NCBI RefSeq assembly: GCF_002953255.1
Contig: NZ_CP026498.1
Span: 520,010-582,552, forward strand
DNA: 62,543 bases
Direction of reading: 5' to 3'
Source of the DNA: Streptomyces sp. CB01881
GTDB taxonomy: Bacteria; Actinomycetota; Actinomycetes; Streptomycetales; Streptomycetaceae
Shown here: positions 1 to 8,273 of the stretch, piece after piece
How the letters are laid out: each line of letters begins with the position of its first letter
How positions within the stretch are numbered: position 1 is the stretch's first letter
The notes under the pieces: generated by a model
What the model saw: only the letters and a program-made list of their open reading frames with translations
Databases searched by the model: none
Told to the model about the DNA's origin: nothing
Made by a program: the position numbers and the translations under genes

Positions 1-2243
1 TCCAGGTAGGCCTGGCCGTTGGGCTTCTGCAGTTCCAGCAGCCAACCGCCGTAGTACCAGCGGTTGCTGACACCGAGGACCAGGGTCGAGCCCTCGGCGC
101 TCAGGGTGAACCCGCCACCCGACGGGGTGAGCGCCCACTTCTGGGAGGACGCGCCGGAGCAGGGCTGCTGGGCGAGGTACTGGCCGGCCACCGGACCGCC
201 GCCGAGCTGGAGGCACTTGTCCGAACGGACGGACTTGATCCGCACCGCGCCGGATCCGGCGTCCTCGAAGGTCCACTTCTGGTTGGCGTAGCCGGTGCGC
301 TGGTAGGCGATGGCCACGGTGCCGTCGTTGAGCGAGCTGCCCCAGAGGTCGGCGGCCTGCCCGGTGAGGCCGTTCACCATGGTGTACCGGGTGCCGGGCT
401 GCGGCCGGCCGCCGTCGGCGAGGGTGCTGAAGGTGGCTGCGCGGCCGGGCTGCGAGACCGTGCCGGCGGCGTCACGCACGGCGACGGCCACGGTGTACGA
501 GGTGCCGGGGGCGAGCCGGACCAGGCCGACCACGGTGGCGCGGACGGTGCCCACGGACTGCCCGTTCAGCAGCACGTCGTAGCCGGCGGCAGCCGGGACC
601 GCGGTCCAGCTCAGCACGGCCGAGTTCTGGGTGATCTGGCTGACCGTCATGGCCGGGGCGGTGTTGCCGCCGGTGGGCGTCGCGGTCGGGGTGGGGGTCG
701 GGCCCGGCGTGGTGGTTCCGGTCGGCGACGGGGTCCTGGTCGGGCTCGGGGTGGTGCTCCCGGTGGCCGTCGGGGTCGGGGTGGTGGGGGACGGCGTCGA
801 GGTCGGGGACGGGGTCCGGGTCGGCGTGGCCGTCGGGGTCGGGGTGGGGGTGGGGGTCGGGTTCGGACCGGTGCCGCCACCGGCGATCAGGAAGCGGTTG
901 TTGGCGACGTTCCAGTGCGTGGCCAGGTAACTGCCGGCCGCGGGATTGGTGTTGTAGTAGTCGTCGTGGTGGCAGTCGAGCCGGTTGTCACTGGCGTTGT
1001 CCGGGCAGACCGTCTTCATCGCCGGGTAGTACGGGGCGTCCGAGTAGCACATGAGGTCCCACTCGTCGACGCAGTGGCCGCCCTTGCTCGAATTGGGTGC
1101 GCTGTTGCTCACCGCACCCAGGTTGTGGCCGAGTTCGTGCGCCGCCGTGGAGCCGCCCCAGCAGCCGGAGTCGGTCCGCCCGTACGAGGGGCCGAAGTTG
1201 CTCAGGTTGTCCTGGCCGGGCCGCTCGTCGCCCGCGAAGGTGCCGATGCCGCAGTACACCTTGGCGTCGGTGAACATCATGTACTTGCGGTCCTTGCGGT
1301 TGAACCCCTGCGCGGCGAGCGCGCGGTTGCTCGCGTTGAAGTCCTGGATCTCGGAGTCCGCGATCTGCACGTTCAACACCGATGCGGTGCAGTCGGATTC
1401 GGTGACGAAGCGCACGTGCCGGACGCCGCCGGTCTCCTGGGCGCTGGCGTTGTAGATGACGTCGACCTCCGCCGCCCACTTCTTGAACGACGGCAGGTAC
1501 TGGGCGAAGCGGTCGTTGCCCGGGGTGTGGACGTACACCACCTGGATCCGGTTGCCGGTGCTGCCGTCCCCCTCGCAGACCAGCGCGGACCCGCCGGCGG
1601 CGGGGGTCTGCTGGGGCGTTGCGGCTCCGGCCGCCGGGGTCGCAGCGTCGCCGAGGAGGGCCTTCTGGCCTGCGTCCAGGACCGGGGCACCGCCCTTCAG
1701 CAGGTCGGCCGCGGCGGGCGGCTGGGCGTCGGCGGGCGGCGTCAGCGCCGCCACCGGGGCGGCGGCCGCGGCGACCGGCGGGACGTCCTTGTGGATGTCG
1801 ATGTCCTTGGGCGGCGCGTCCGGACCGTGGCTGCACAGCTGGCCCGCGGTGACCTCCAGCGAGCCGGCGCAGCGGTCGCCCGTCGGCAGCGTCAGACCTG
1901 TGTAGACGAGACCGCGTTCCGGCTGGTCCTTGGGTATCTCGTGCAGCGGCGCGGCCTTCTGGTCCCGCTTCGGAGCGGGTGCCTGCGTGGCGCCCTCGGC
2001 GGTGCCGGTCTCACCCGGGCCGCCGTCCTCGGTGACGACTCCGGCCGTGCCCGCCTCCGCCCGGTCGGCCGATCCGCCAACCGCCGCTGCGGTGCCGGCC
2101 CGGACGGCGGCCGGCTCCAACGCGGTCTGGATGCCCAGTGCGCCCGCCACCAGTCCGGCCACTACCGCCGCCGCCATAAGCGCCGTCCGGCGCCCCGACC
2201 TCTTGCGCCGCCTGCGGCGGGTCTCCGTACTCCGGTGTCCCAT
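1..2243 (-). CDS. Secreted metzincin-type zinc metalloprotease with FnIII and ricin-type lectin domains (3' end outside window)
   Basis: The ATG at 2243 has a purine-rich site (aggagag) just upstream, and the frame runs open to the window edge, so the C-terminus is missing (at least 747 residues). The N-terminus has a basic RRRRRKR stretch and a hydrophobic segment (about residues 20-40), a Sec signal peptide. A pro-region rich in Ala/Pro follows. The catalytic domain shows HELGHNLG at about residues 369-376, an HExxHxxG zinc motif, with a later His-Cys and a Met-turn-like WDLMCYSD. After the catalytic domain come a long Thr/Pro linker, a fibronectin type III-like domain (TVSQITQNSAVLSW) and a ricin B-like domain with QKWTFEDAGSG and QKWALTPSGGG repeats. 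I infer an extracellular protease held to a carbohydrate substrate. It is probably monocistronic. The exact M-family is uncertain. Confidence 0.88.
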   Translation of the reverse strand, partial: MGHRSTETRRRRRKRSGRRTALMAAAVVAGLVAGALGIQTALEPAAVRAGTAAAVGGSADRAEAGTAGVVTEDGGPGETGTAEGATQAPAPKRDQKAAPLHEIPKDQPERGLVYTGLTLPTGDRCAGSLEVTAGQLCSHGPDAPPKDIDIHKDVPPVAAAAAPVAALTPPADAQPPAAADLLKGGAPVLDAGQKALLGDAATPAAGAATPQQTPAAGGSALVCEGDGSTGNRIQVVYVHTPGNDRFAQYLPSFKKWAAEVDVIYNASAQETGGVRHVRFVTESDCTASVLNVQIADSEIQDFNASNRALAAQGFNRKDRKYMMFTDAKVYCGIGTFAGDERPGQDNLSNFGPSYGRTDSGCWGGSTAAHELGHNLGAVSNSAPNSSKGGHCVDEWDLMCYSDAPYYPAMKTVCPDNASDNRLDCHHDDYYNTNPAAGSYLATHWNVANNRFLIAGGGTGPNPTPTPTPTPTATPTRTPSPTSTPSPTTPTPTATGSTTPSPTRTPSPTGTTTPGPTPTPTATPTGGNTAPAMTVSQITQNSAVLSWTAVPAAAGYDVLLNGQSVGTVRATVVGLVRLAPGTSYTVAVAVRDAAGTVSQPGRAATFSTLADGGRPQPGTRYTMVNGLTGQAADLWGSSLNDGTVAIAYQRTGYANQKWTFEDAGSGAVRIKSVRSDKCLQLGGGPVAGQYLAQQPCSGASSQKWALTPSGGGFTLSAEGSTLVLGVSNRWYYGGWLLELQKPNGQAYL

Positions 2244-2943
2244 CGCACTCTCTCCTGTCCTCGGTGTGACGGTCCGTTCGCCATGTGACGTGGCGTCCGG
2301 ACCTTCCGACACCCTGGAGACCGGGGAGGACGGGAGGGGATAACAGAAACATCTTTCGAAATTCGATCGGGTGGATCGGCGTCGTGCCACGACGGGGTGT
2401 GCGGCCGGGTGTGCGGCCGGGTGCGCGCGGTGGGCGGAGGGGGTGCGCAGCGGGTCGCGCAAAGGCGAGCGGCGGGGCGCGGGCATGGGCGCGCGAGCGG
2501 GCATACGGGCGGGCGCGCGAGCGGGCGCGCGGCAGTGCCGGGGAGCACGCTCGGGGGGTACGCGCTCCCCGGCAGGGGTGGTGGCGGCCACCCGGCCGGG
2601 CTGCCCGGGGGTCCGGGTTCCGGCTGCCGTGACCGGAATGCTAGACCCGCCGGGTGGCCGTGGCCAGAGCTCTGACCAGCCGATTTTCCGCCCCGGACAT
2701 GCCACTGCGACCCACCGGGCACAGCCGCAGCGTCTCACCTCCGAGCGGACATCAGCTCCGAGCGGACATCAGCTCTGAGCGGACGTCACCTCCGGCTGGA
2801 TGCCACCTCCGACCGGACGTCATCTTCGGCCGGACCTCACCCCGGCAACCGCGACGGCGCGGTCGGCACGACGACGCGGGGCGGCCGCCGTCCGATCAGA
2901 CCGCCGTCCGATCAGACCGCCGCCTGATCAGGCCGCCGTCCGG
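2244..2943. other. Long intergenic region with two tandem-repeat arrays
   Basis: Seven hundred bases lie between the protease start and the end of the next gene. The first 100 must hold the protease promoter. From about 2390 to 2600 the sequence is low-complexity GC-rich DNA (gcgggcgcgcgagcgggcgc-like) with long open frames on both strands but no convincing start, motif or domain. Two repeat arrays follow and are listed separately. I see no gene here. Confidence 0.7.
2739..2840. repeat. 17-bp tandem repeat, six units
   Basis: Six consecutive 17-base units based on CTCCGAGCGGACATCAG fill this stretch exactly. The first two are identical and the later four diverge progressively (for example CTCCGACCGGACGTCAT). 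The array is not multiple-of-three in period and lies outside genes, so it is not a protein repeat. Confidence 0.85.
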
Positions 2944-2948
2944 TCAGG
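2885..2948. repeat. 16-bp tandem repeat, four units
   Basis: Four 16-base units follow the pattern CCGCCGTCCGATCAGA. Two are identical and two are variant. The last unit covers the stop codon of the leftward gene ending at 2944. Each unit contains a GATC- or GGTC-centred TGATCA-like core. Confidence 0.8.
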
Positions 2949-3366
2949 CCGCCACGCTCAGCACGGGGGCGGCGATCCGGCGGGCGACCGGGGCGTGCAT
3001 GGTCGCGAGGGAGGCGGCCAGCCGGGCCGGGTCGCCGGCCAGCCAGAGCCGCAGCGCGGCGGCGAGCGCGGCGCTGGCGGGGCAGGTCCGCAGCCCGCCG
3101 GCGAGGGCGATCCGGTCGCCGAGCAGCGGGAGCAGGTCCGCGACGGGCGCCGGCAGCCAGAGCATGACGGCGCAGGCTGTGGGACGGGCGAGGACGCGCA
3201 GCAGCCGCAGCGCCGCGGTGTCGTCGTGCAGGGCCGGGATGACGTCGAGCAGCCCGTCCGCCGCCACCTCCGAGACGTCGCTGCCGTGGCCGCGCGCCAG
3301 TTCGCGCAGCAGGGCCCGCTCGGCCGCGGTGATCCGGACGGTCAGCATGACTTCTTCGCAGTCCAT
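2944..3366 (-). CDS. Hypothetical 140-aa protein
   Basis: I do not recognise this protein. It begins MDCEEVMLTVRITAAERALLRELARG and is soluble, Leu/Ala-rich and mostly helical by eye, with no signal peptide. ATG at 3366 was chosen; a second ATG lies six codons in (3348) and cannot be excluded. It is about 100 bases downstream of the ribosome-hibernation-like gene on the same strand and may be cotranscribed with it, which would suggest a stress or dormancy role. That is inference only. Its stop lies inside a 16-bp tandem repeat. Confidence 0.6.
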   Translation of the reverse strand: MDCEEVMLTVRITAAERALLRELARGHGSDVSEVAADGLLDVIPALHDDTAALRLLRVLARPTACAVMLWLPAPVADLLPLLGDRIALAGGLRTCPASAALAAALRLWLAGDPARLAASLATMHAPVARRIAAPVLSVAA

Positions 3367-3463
3367 GGTCCTGGTCCCGCCTTCCGCTTGAGGGGTGTGC
3401 CCGTCGGTGGGTCACGCGCGTGCTGGTCCCCGGCGCCGTGGGGCGCCGAAAGGGTTCTGCCCG

Positions 3464-4243
3464 TCAGGAGGCCTCCGTCACCGGCGCAATCAGGCCGTAA
3501 TGGCCGTCGTAACGGCGGTAGAGCACCCGGCCGCGGCCGTCGTCCGGATCGGTGTGGAAGACGAACGGCCAGCAGGTGAGCCAGAGCCGCCGGGCGGCCT
3601 CGGCCACGTCGAGGCGGGGCGCGGGGTGCAGGCTCTCGGACAGCGGGAGGGCGGATCCGCCGAGCCGCGCGGTCGAGTGGGCGCGGACCAGCCGCAGGCC
3701 ACCGCTCACCGGCCGGCGGTGGACCAGGCTGTCCTGTCCGGTGAGTGCGTCCACGAAGAGGTGGAAGCCGTGGTCCAGGGCGAGCAGCTCGCGGGCCGCC
3801 TCGTCGGGGGTGCGGCGGGCGAGGACGACCGACTTGCGCCGGACGATCTGCCGTTCGGCCAGCGGGCGCGGGGTGAACTGCGGCCGGTAGGCGCTCTCGT
3901 ACACCGCGGCCAGCCCGATGTCCCCCTGCTCGCGCAGCCGGGCGGCCCGGGCGGCGAGCGTGCCGAGCGCGAGGTCCACCGCCTCGCGGACGGTCCTGCC
4001 GGACAGTTGGACCCGGACCGTACCGTCGCCGTCCAGCACGACCGCGGCCTGCGCCACGACCGGCCGGGTCACCGCCCGGTCGCACATCCGGGTGAGCCGG
4101 ACCCTGGCCCCGTGCACTCCCGGGCCGAGCGCCGCGAACAGTTCCAGCGCCTGCACCCGCGCGTACTCGGCGTCCTCGCGGGGCAGCTCGCCGCGTATCT
4201 CCACCCGTACGTCGGGGGCGGGCCGGTGGCGCAGACGGGTCAT
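3464..4243 (-). CDS. HPF/RaiA-like protein with two S30AE C-terminal domains
   Basis: This 259-aa protein has an N-terminal part (residues 1-100) consistent with a diverged RaiA/HPF fold, followed by two copies of the S30AE C-terminal (dimerisation) domain. The first, around residues 130-185, reads IVRRKSVVLARRTPDEAARE, then a LDHGFHLFVDALTG segment. The second, around 195-255, ends RVLYRRYDGHYGLIAP, the diagnostic ending of the family. Long-form HPF normally has one such domain and drives 100S ribosome dimers. Proteins with two are known in actinobacteria. The start at 4243 has a strong GAGGAGG site. I infer a role in ribosome protection during starvation or hypoxia. The upstream region has a repeated TCCGGA motif. 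Confidence 0.82.
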   Translation of the reverse strand: MTRLRHRPAPDVRVEIRGELPREDAEYARVQALELFAALGPGVHGARVRLTRMCDRAVTRPVVAQAAVVLDGDGTVRVQLSGRTVREAVDLALGTLAARAARLREQGDIGLAAVYESAYRPQFTPRPLAERQIVRRKSVVLARRTPDEAARELLALDHGFHLFVDALTGQDSLVHRRPVSGGLRLVRAHSTARLGGSALPLSESLHPAPRLDVAEAARRLWLTCWPFVFHTDPDDGRGRVLYRRYDGHYGLIAPVTEAS

Positions 4244-4254
4244 CAGGGTCCTCC

Positions 4255-4312
4255 TCGGTTCCGGACCATGCCGGGGTCTCCGGAACGTGCCGGACGGTTC
4301 CGGACCATGCTG
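4255..4312. repeat. Direct repeat of ggttccggaccatgc with extra TCCGGA boxes upstream of the HPF-like gene
   Basis: The 15-base sequence GGTTCCGGACCATGC occurs at about 4257 and again near 4294. Between the copies lie further TCCGGA and CCGGA palindromes. The block begins directly upstream of the ribosome-binding site of the leftward HPF-like gene, so it could be an operator, although the palindromic boxes may simply reflect GC-rich composition. Confidence 0.5.
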
Positions 4313-4528
4313 GACCGTCGGAGGCCCTCCGGCCGAGGGCCTAAAGACCCTGCCTGTGAGGCAACGGCGACCGGCCCCGCCCGGCCCGTCCGCCCAGGTC
4401 AGACCCTGAACCGGGACGCGGCGGCGCCCGGGGGCGTGAGCGCCGTGGTCCGCGCCGCTCCGCCGTACCGGTCACAGCGCCTGACGGCCGGTTGCGGACG
4501 TGCACCGTTCCGGGCCAGACTCCCGTTC

Positions 4529-4984
4529 GTGACCGAGACGATCCCCCTGGACCAGGGCGACCCGCGCTGGGTCTTCCCGGCCCTCACCGAGGCCGAGGCC
4601 CCCGCCGTCGAGGCCGCACTCGCCCTCGCCGCCGGCCGGATGCGCCGGATTGCCACCGGACTCGGCGTCCGGGCGGGCCGGGCCGGGGCCGGCCTGGAGT
4701 ATCACCGGAACGAGTGGATCGTCGCCGCCACCATCACCGGCTTCGTCGAGACACCGGACCTGCTCGTGGTCTGCTCACTCGGCTTCCCGCGCCGCTGCGG
4801 GTTCGACCTGAGCTGGGGGCCGCCCTGGCGGGCGGGGACCGAGGTCGAGGTGGCGGGCGAGGTGGTGGACGGCTGGGAGGAGTGGTTCGAGCAACCCGTG
4901 GCGGCCGCCGAGGGGTTCGCCGCGGCGGCCGACCGGCTGACCGGCCCGGTGGACGCCGCGGTCCGGCGCGGCCACCGGGCCTGA
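4529..4984 (+). CDS. Hypothetical 151-aa protein
   Basis: The GTG at 4529 starts VTETIPLDQGDPRWVFPALTE. The protein is soluble and acidic, with a mixed alpha/beta central part (EYHRNEWIVAATITGFVETPDLLVV) and no motif I recognise. Codon use is typical of the neighbourhood. Its TGA stop sits in the first, degenerate copy of a 21-bp minisatellite, and without that stop the frame would run on through the repeats. It stands alone between the divergent HPF-like gene and the P450-terpene cyclase gene. No function is proposed. Confidence 0.65.
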   Translation: MTETIPLDQGDPRWVFPALTEAEAPAVEAALALAAGRMRRIATGLGVRAGRAGAGLEYHRNEWIVAATITGFVETPDLLVVCSLGFPRRCGFDLSWGPPWRAGTEVEVAGEVVDGWEEWFEQPVAAAEGFAAAADRLTGPVDAAVRRGHRA

Positions 4985-5200
4985 CGGTGGGGCCCGCTCG
5001 ATCTGCCGGTGGGGCCGCCGGGCCTGCCGGTCGGGCCACGGGGCCTGCCGGTGGGGCCGCCAGCTCTGCCGGTGGAGTCGCCGGGCCTGCCGGTGGTGCC
5101 GCCAGCTCTGCCGGTGGAGTCGCCGGGCCTGCCGGTGGAGTCGCCGGATCTGCCGGTGGAGTCGCCGGGCCTGCTGGTGGAGTCGCCGGATCTGCCGACG
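4981..5200. repeat. 21-bp minisatellite (about ten copies) downstream of a stop codon
   Basis: Nine complete 21-base units beginning CTGCCGGTG run from 5003 to 5191. A degenerate 22-base first copy precedes them at 4981 and a decayed copy follows. Spacers alternate between GGGCCGCCGGGC and GAGTCGCCGGAT types. The period is a multiple of three; one plus-strand frame reads heptads of the type LPVESPG and another reads AGGVAGP. The rest of the gap to 5476 shows nothing else definite apart from room for the next promoter. Confidence 0.9.
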
Positions 5201-5476
5201 GGGTGTCACCGGGCCGTGCCGCTACCACATCGCCCGCGGTCAACGCGCCCACCGCGCGCGCCGCGCCCGGGCGGGAGCGGCACGATCCACCGATGGGGTG
5301 ATCCCCCCGCGTACGGCGCAACGCTCGCGGGACCGGCGCGTTTTCTATGACGTGCGCCCTCCGTCTGTGGCGCGCGCGCGGGGGTCTGCGCTGGCCGGAG
5401 CCCCCGGATCCCGCCTGTCGCGGCGGCGGCTCCGGCGGGCCCGCCGCGCCGGTCCAACTGGTTGAGAGAGAATGTC

Positions 5477-8089
5477 ATGCCCCTGACGATCGAGCCCCGT
5501 AGACCGATCGCCCCCTCCAGGGACGCCCCCCGGCCGGGGGCGCCGGCCGCTCCCCCGCTCGCGCCGGGCGCACTCCCCGTCCTCGGCCACGCCCCCGCCC
5601 TGCTCCGCGACCCGCTCGGCTTCCTCGGCTCGCTCTCCCGCCACGGCGGAGTGGTGCGGATCCGGCTCGGTCCGCGCACCGTCTGCGTGGTCACCGACGC
5701 CCGCCTGGTCCACACCCTGCTGGTGGCACTCGCCCACGACTGCCCGCGCGGCGCCGTCCAGGACACCCTCAGGACCGCCTTCGGCGACGGCCTCCTGATG
5801 TCCGAGGGACAGGCGCACCGCGACCGCCGCCGGGTCGTCCAGCCCGCCTTCGGCCAGGACCGGATGGCCGGCTACCTCGCGGTGATGCACCAGGTCACGG
5901 AGGAGCGCGCGGCACGCTGGCGGCCCGGCCAGGTCCTCGACGTGGCCAAGGAGATGAACCACCTCGCGCTGGAGATCGTCACCCGAACGCTGTTCGACGC
6001 GCGGCTGAGCGAGGACGCGACGCTCGCCTTCCACCAGGCGCTGCCCGACATGGTGAAGGGCCAGATCGTCCAGTCCCTCTACCCGCACCCCGCCCTCGCC
6101 CGGCTGCCGCTGCCGGTCAACCGGCGGTTCGACACCGCCGTCCGGGTGCTCAACCAGGTGGTCGACCAGGCCGTCGACCGCGGCGCCCGGCCGGCCGGCC
6201 GCCCCTTCGGCGGCGAGGCGCAGCCCGGCCGCAACGCGGCCCCCACGCTGCCCGCCCTGCTGCGCGCCGCAACCGACCCCGCCACCGGCCGCCCGCTCAC
6301 CGAGGCGGACGTGCGCTCCGAGGCGATCACCATGTTCGGCGCGGGCACCGAGACCGTCTCCACCACGCTCACCTGGCTGATCGACGAACTGCTGCGGCAC
6401 CCGCGGGTGGAGGCCCTCGTCCTCGCCGAGCTGGACGAGCACCTCCCGGCGGGCACCGTCCCCACCCCGGAGGCGCTCGCCCGGCTCACGTACACGCGCA
6501 GCGTCACCCGGGAGGTGGTCCGGCTGCACGCGCCGAACGCCTTCCTGATGCGCACCGCGAGCGTGCCGGTCGAGCTCGGCCGGTACCGGATCCCGGCCGG
6601 TACCGAGCTGCTCTACAGCCTCACCGCGCTGCACCGCGACCCGCTGCTCCACCCGGACCCGCTGCGCTTCCACCCCGGCCGCTGGCGCGAGGGCGACGGC
6701 TCGGCGGGCACCGGGCCGCGGGCGTTCCTGCCGTTCGGGGCGGGCAAGCACAAGTGCATCGGCGAGGCGTTCGCCTGGGCGGAGCTGACCGTGGCCGCCG
6801 CCGCGATCCTGCGCCGCTGGCGGCCGACGGCGGTGCCGGGCGCCCGGGCCCGCGAGGTCGTCTGGACCACCGTCCAGGCCCAGGGCCTGCGCGTCCGGCT
6901 CGCCCCGCGCGAGGCCCCCGGTGCACCGGCAGGACCGGAGGCACGAGCGGGCACCGCGCAGGCGGACCCCGTACCAACCGGCACCGCCCAGGCCACCGTC
7001 GAACGACCTGCCGCCGCTTCCGCAGGTGCCGCCGGCGCCCCACGGATCACCGCCGTCCCGCGGCCGGCCCCGCCCGCGCACCCGGCGCCGCGCCCACCCG
7101 CCACGGCCGGCCACCGCCTCCCCGGCGAGCTGCTCACCGCCACCACCCGGCACGCCGACTGGGCGCTCCACCACGGCCTGCTCTGCCCCGCCGAGCTGCC
7201 GCGCTACCAGGCCTACGCGCTCCCCGGGTTGATCGGCCACGCCTACCCCCGGGCGCGCGGCGCCGAGCTCGACCTGCTGGTCGACGTCCTCGGCTGGTTC
7301 ACCATCCTCGACGACCGCTTCGACGGCCCGCCCGGCCACCGCCCTGCGCAGGCCCGCGCCGTCGTCCACCCGCTGCTCGCCGTCCTGACGGGCGACGTTC
7401 CCGCTCCGGCAGCGGGCGACTCCCCGTTGCTGCACTCCTGGCGGGAACTGTGGCAGCGCCAGTGCGACGCGATGTCGCCCGCCTGGCGCGAACGGAGCGC
7501 CGCCGAGTGGCGGTCCTGCCTGGAGACCTTCCTCACCGAGTCCGCGCACCGGGCCGGACGCACCTCCCCCGGCCTGCCCGAGACCCTGCGTCTGCGTCGT
7601 CACGCCAGCTGCCTCTACCCGTTCATGAACATACTGGAGCGCGTCCACGGCGCCGACGCACCCGCCCGGCTGCACGCCGACCCCACGCTGCACCGGCTGC
7701 GCGCGCACACCGCCGACGCCGCGACGCTCATCAACGACCTCTACTCGCTGGAACGGGAGGAGCGGCAGGCCGCGGCCGCCTTCAACACCGTGCTGACCCT
7801 GCAACGCGTCCGCGGCTGCACCCGCACCCAGGCCGCGGCTGCGGTCCGCGCCCGGGTCGCGCGCCTGAGGGAGGAGAGCGACACGCTCCGGCGGCGCCTG
7901 CTGCTCCGCCACCCGGCCGGCCACTGGTACCTGAACGGCACCCGGGAGCTGGTCGACGGCGTACAGGCCTGGACCAGCACCTCCCGCCGCTACGTCGGTG
8001 ACGGCCCCCGCGTCAGGGACGATCAGCGCCTCAGGGACGGTCAGCGCCTCGGTGACGGTCACCCCCTCAGCGACGGCCTCCGAGGCTGA
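5477..8089 (+). CDS. Cytochrome P450 - class I terpene cyclase fusion protein
   Basis: One uninterrupted 870-aa frame carries two complete enzymes. Residues 1 to about 460 are a P450: I-helix FGAGTET near 286-292, ExxR at E346-R349, and the haem loop FGAGKHKCIG with ligand Cys427. Residues 460-545 are an Ala/Pro-rich linker. Residues 545 to about 845 are a class I terpene cyclase: DDRFD at 612-616, Arg707 exactly 46 residues before the NDLYSLERE motif (N753, S757, E761), and the C-terminal Arg-Tyr pair at 838-839. Spacing from DDxxD to NSE (141) is normal for bacterial sesquiterpene cyclases. By family knowledge, the cyclase half ionises a prenyl diphosphate with Mg2+ and the P450 half oxidises the product using an external redox partner; no ferredoxin gene is nearby. 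ATG 5477 is preceded by gagagag. The last 23 bases overlap the convergent DUF6126 gene. Confidence 0.93.
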   Translation: MPLTIEPRRPIAPSRDAPRPGAPAAPPLAPGALPVLGHAPALLRDPLGFLGSLSRHGGVVRIRLGPRTVCVVTDARLVHTLLVALAHDCPRGAVQDTLRTAFGDGLLMSEGQAHRDRRRVVQPAFGQDRMAGYLAVMHQVTEERAARWRPGQVLDVAKEMNHLALEIVTRTLFDARLSEDATLAFHQALPDMVKGQIVQSLYPHPALARLPLPVNRRFDTAVRVLNQVVDQAVDRGARPAGRPFGGEAQPGRNAAPTLPALLRAATDPATGRPLTEADVRSEAITMFGAGTETVSTTLTWLIDELLRHPRVEALVLAELDEHLPAGTVPTPEALARLTYTRSVTREVVRLHAPNAFLMRTASVPVELGRYRIPAGTELLYSLTALHRDPLLHPDPLRFHPGRWREGDGSAGTGPRAFLPFGAGKHKCIGEAFAWAELTVAAAAILRRWRPTAVPGARAREVVWTTVQAQGLRVRLAPREAPGAPAGPEARAGTAQADPVPTGTAQATVERPAAASAGAAGAPRITAVPRPAPPAHPAPRPPATAGHRLPGELLTATTRHADWALHHGLLCPAELPRYQAYALPGLIGHAYPRARGAELDLLVDVLGWFTILDDRFDGPPGHRPAQARAVVHPLLAVLTGDVPAPAAGDSPLLHSWRELWQRQCDAMSPAWRERSAAEWRSCLETFLTESAHRAGRTSPGLPETLRLRRHASCLYPFMNILERVHGADAPARLHADPTLHRLRAHTADAATLINDLYSLEREERQAAAAFNTVLTLQRVRGCTRTQAAAAVRARVARLREESDTLRRRLLLRHPAGHWYLNGTRELVDGVQAWTSTSRRYVGDGPRVRDDQRLRDGQRLGDGHPLSDGLRG

Positions 8090-8198
8090 ACAGCAGGATC
8101 ACGAACCCGGCGAAGAGGTGCGTGGCGAAGATGTAGATGCCCGCGCGGATCAGCATGGCCTTGCGCCTGCTCTTCTCGTCGCTGATGCCGTCGGCCAT
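8067..8198 (-). CDS. DUF6126-like single-pass membrane peptide (43 aa)
   Basis: The frame starts at ATG 8198 behind a clear aaggaga site. It encodes a short charged N-terminus (MADGISDEKSRRKAML) and one hydrophobic segment, IRAGIYIFATHLFAGFVILL, ending FSLGGRR. The YIFATHLFAGF core matches the small actinobacterial DUF6126 family as I remember it, which is commonly encoded beside transcription regulators. Here it lies 75 bases downstream of an ArsR-fold regulator on the same strand, and its 3' end overlaps the P450-cyclase gene by 23 bases on the opposite strand. Its function is unknown. Confidence 0.75.
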   Translation of the reverse strand: MADGISDEKSRRKAMLIRAGIYIFATHLFAGFVILLFSLGGRR

Positions 8199-8273
8199 GG
8201 CCGGGTTCTCCTTCGGGTCGGGCGGTCGTCGCGCACGGTCCGGGCGGGCGTCGGCACGACGCCCGCCCGGTGC

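Noticed and set aside
2285..3391. Several overlapping plus-strand frames across the 2.3-3.4 kb spacer
   Set aside because: Arg/Gly/Ala low complexity, no ribosome-binding site, no recognisable motif; they cover tandem repeats and the antisense of a more plausible gene.
5345..8062. 905-aa open frame on the minus strand opposite the P450-cyclase gene
   Set aside because: It is the GC-rich shadow of the real gene: low-complexity Arg/Gly/Val/Asp composition, no motifs, and it ignores the strong motif content of the plus strand.
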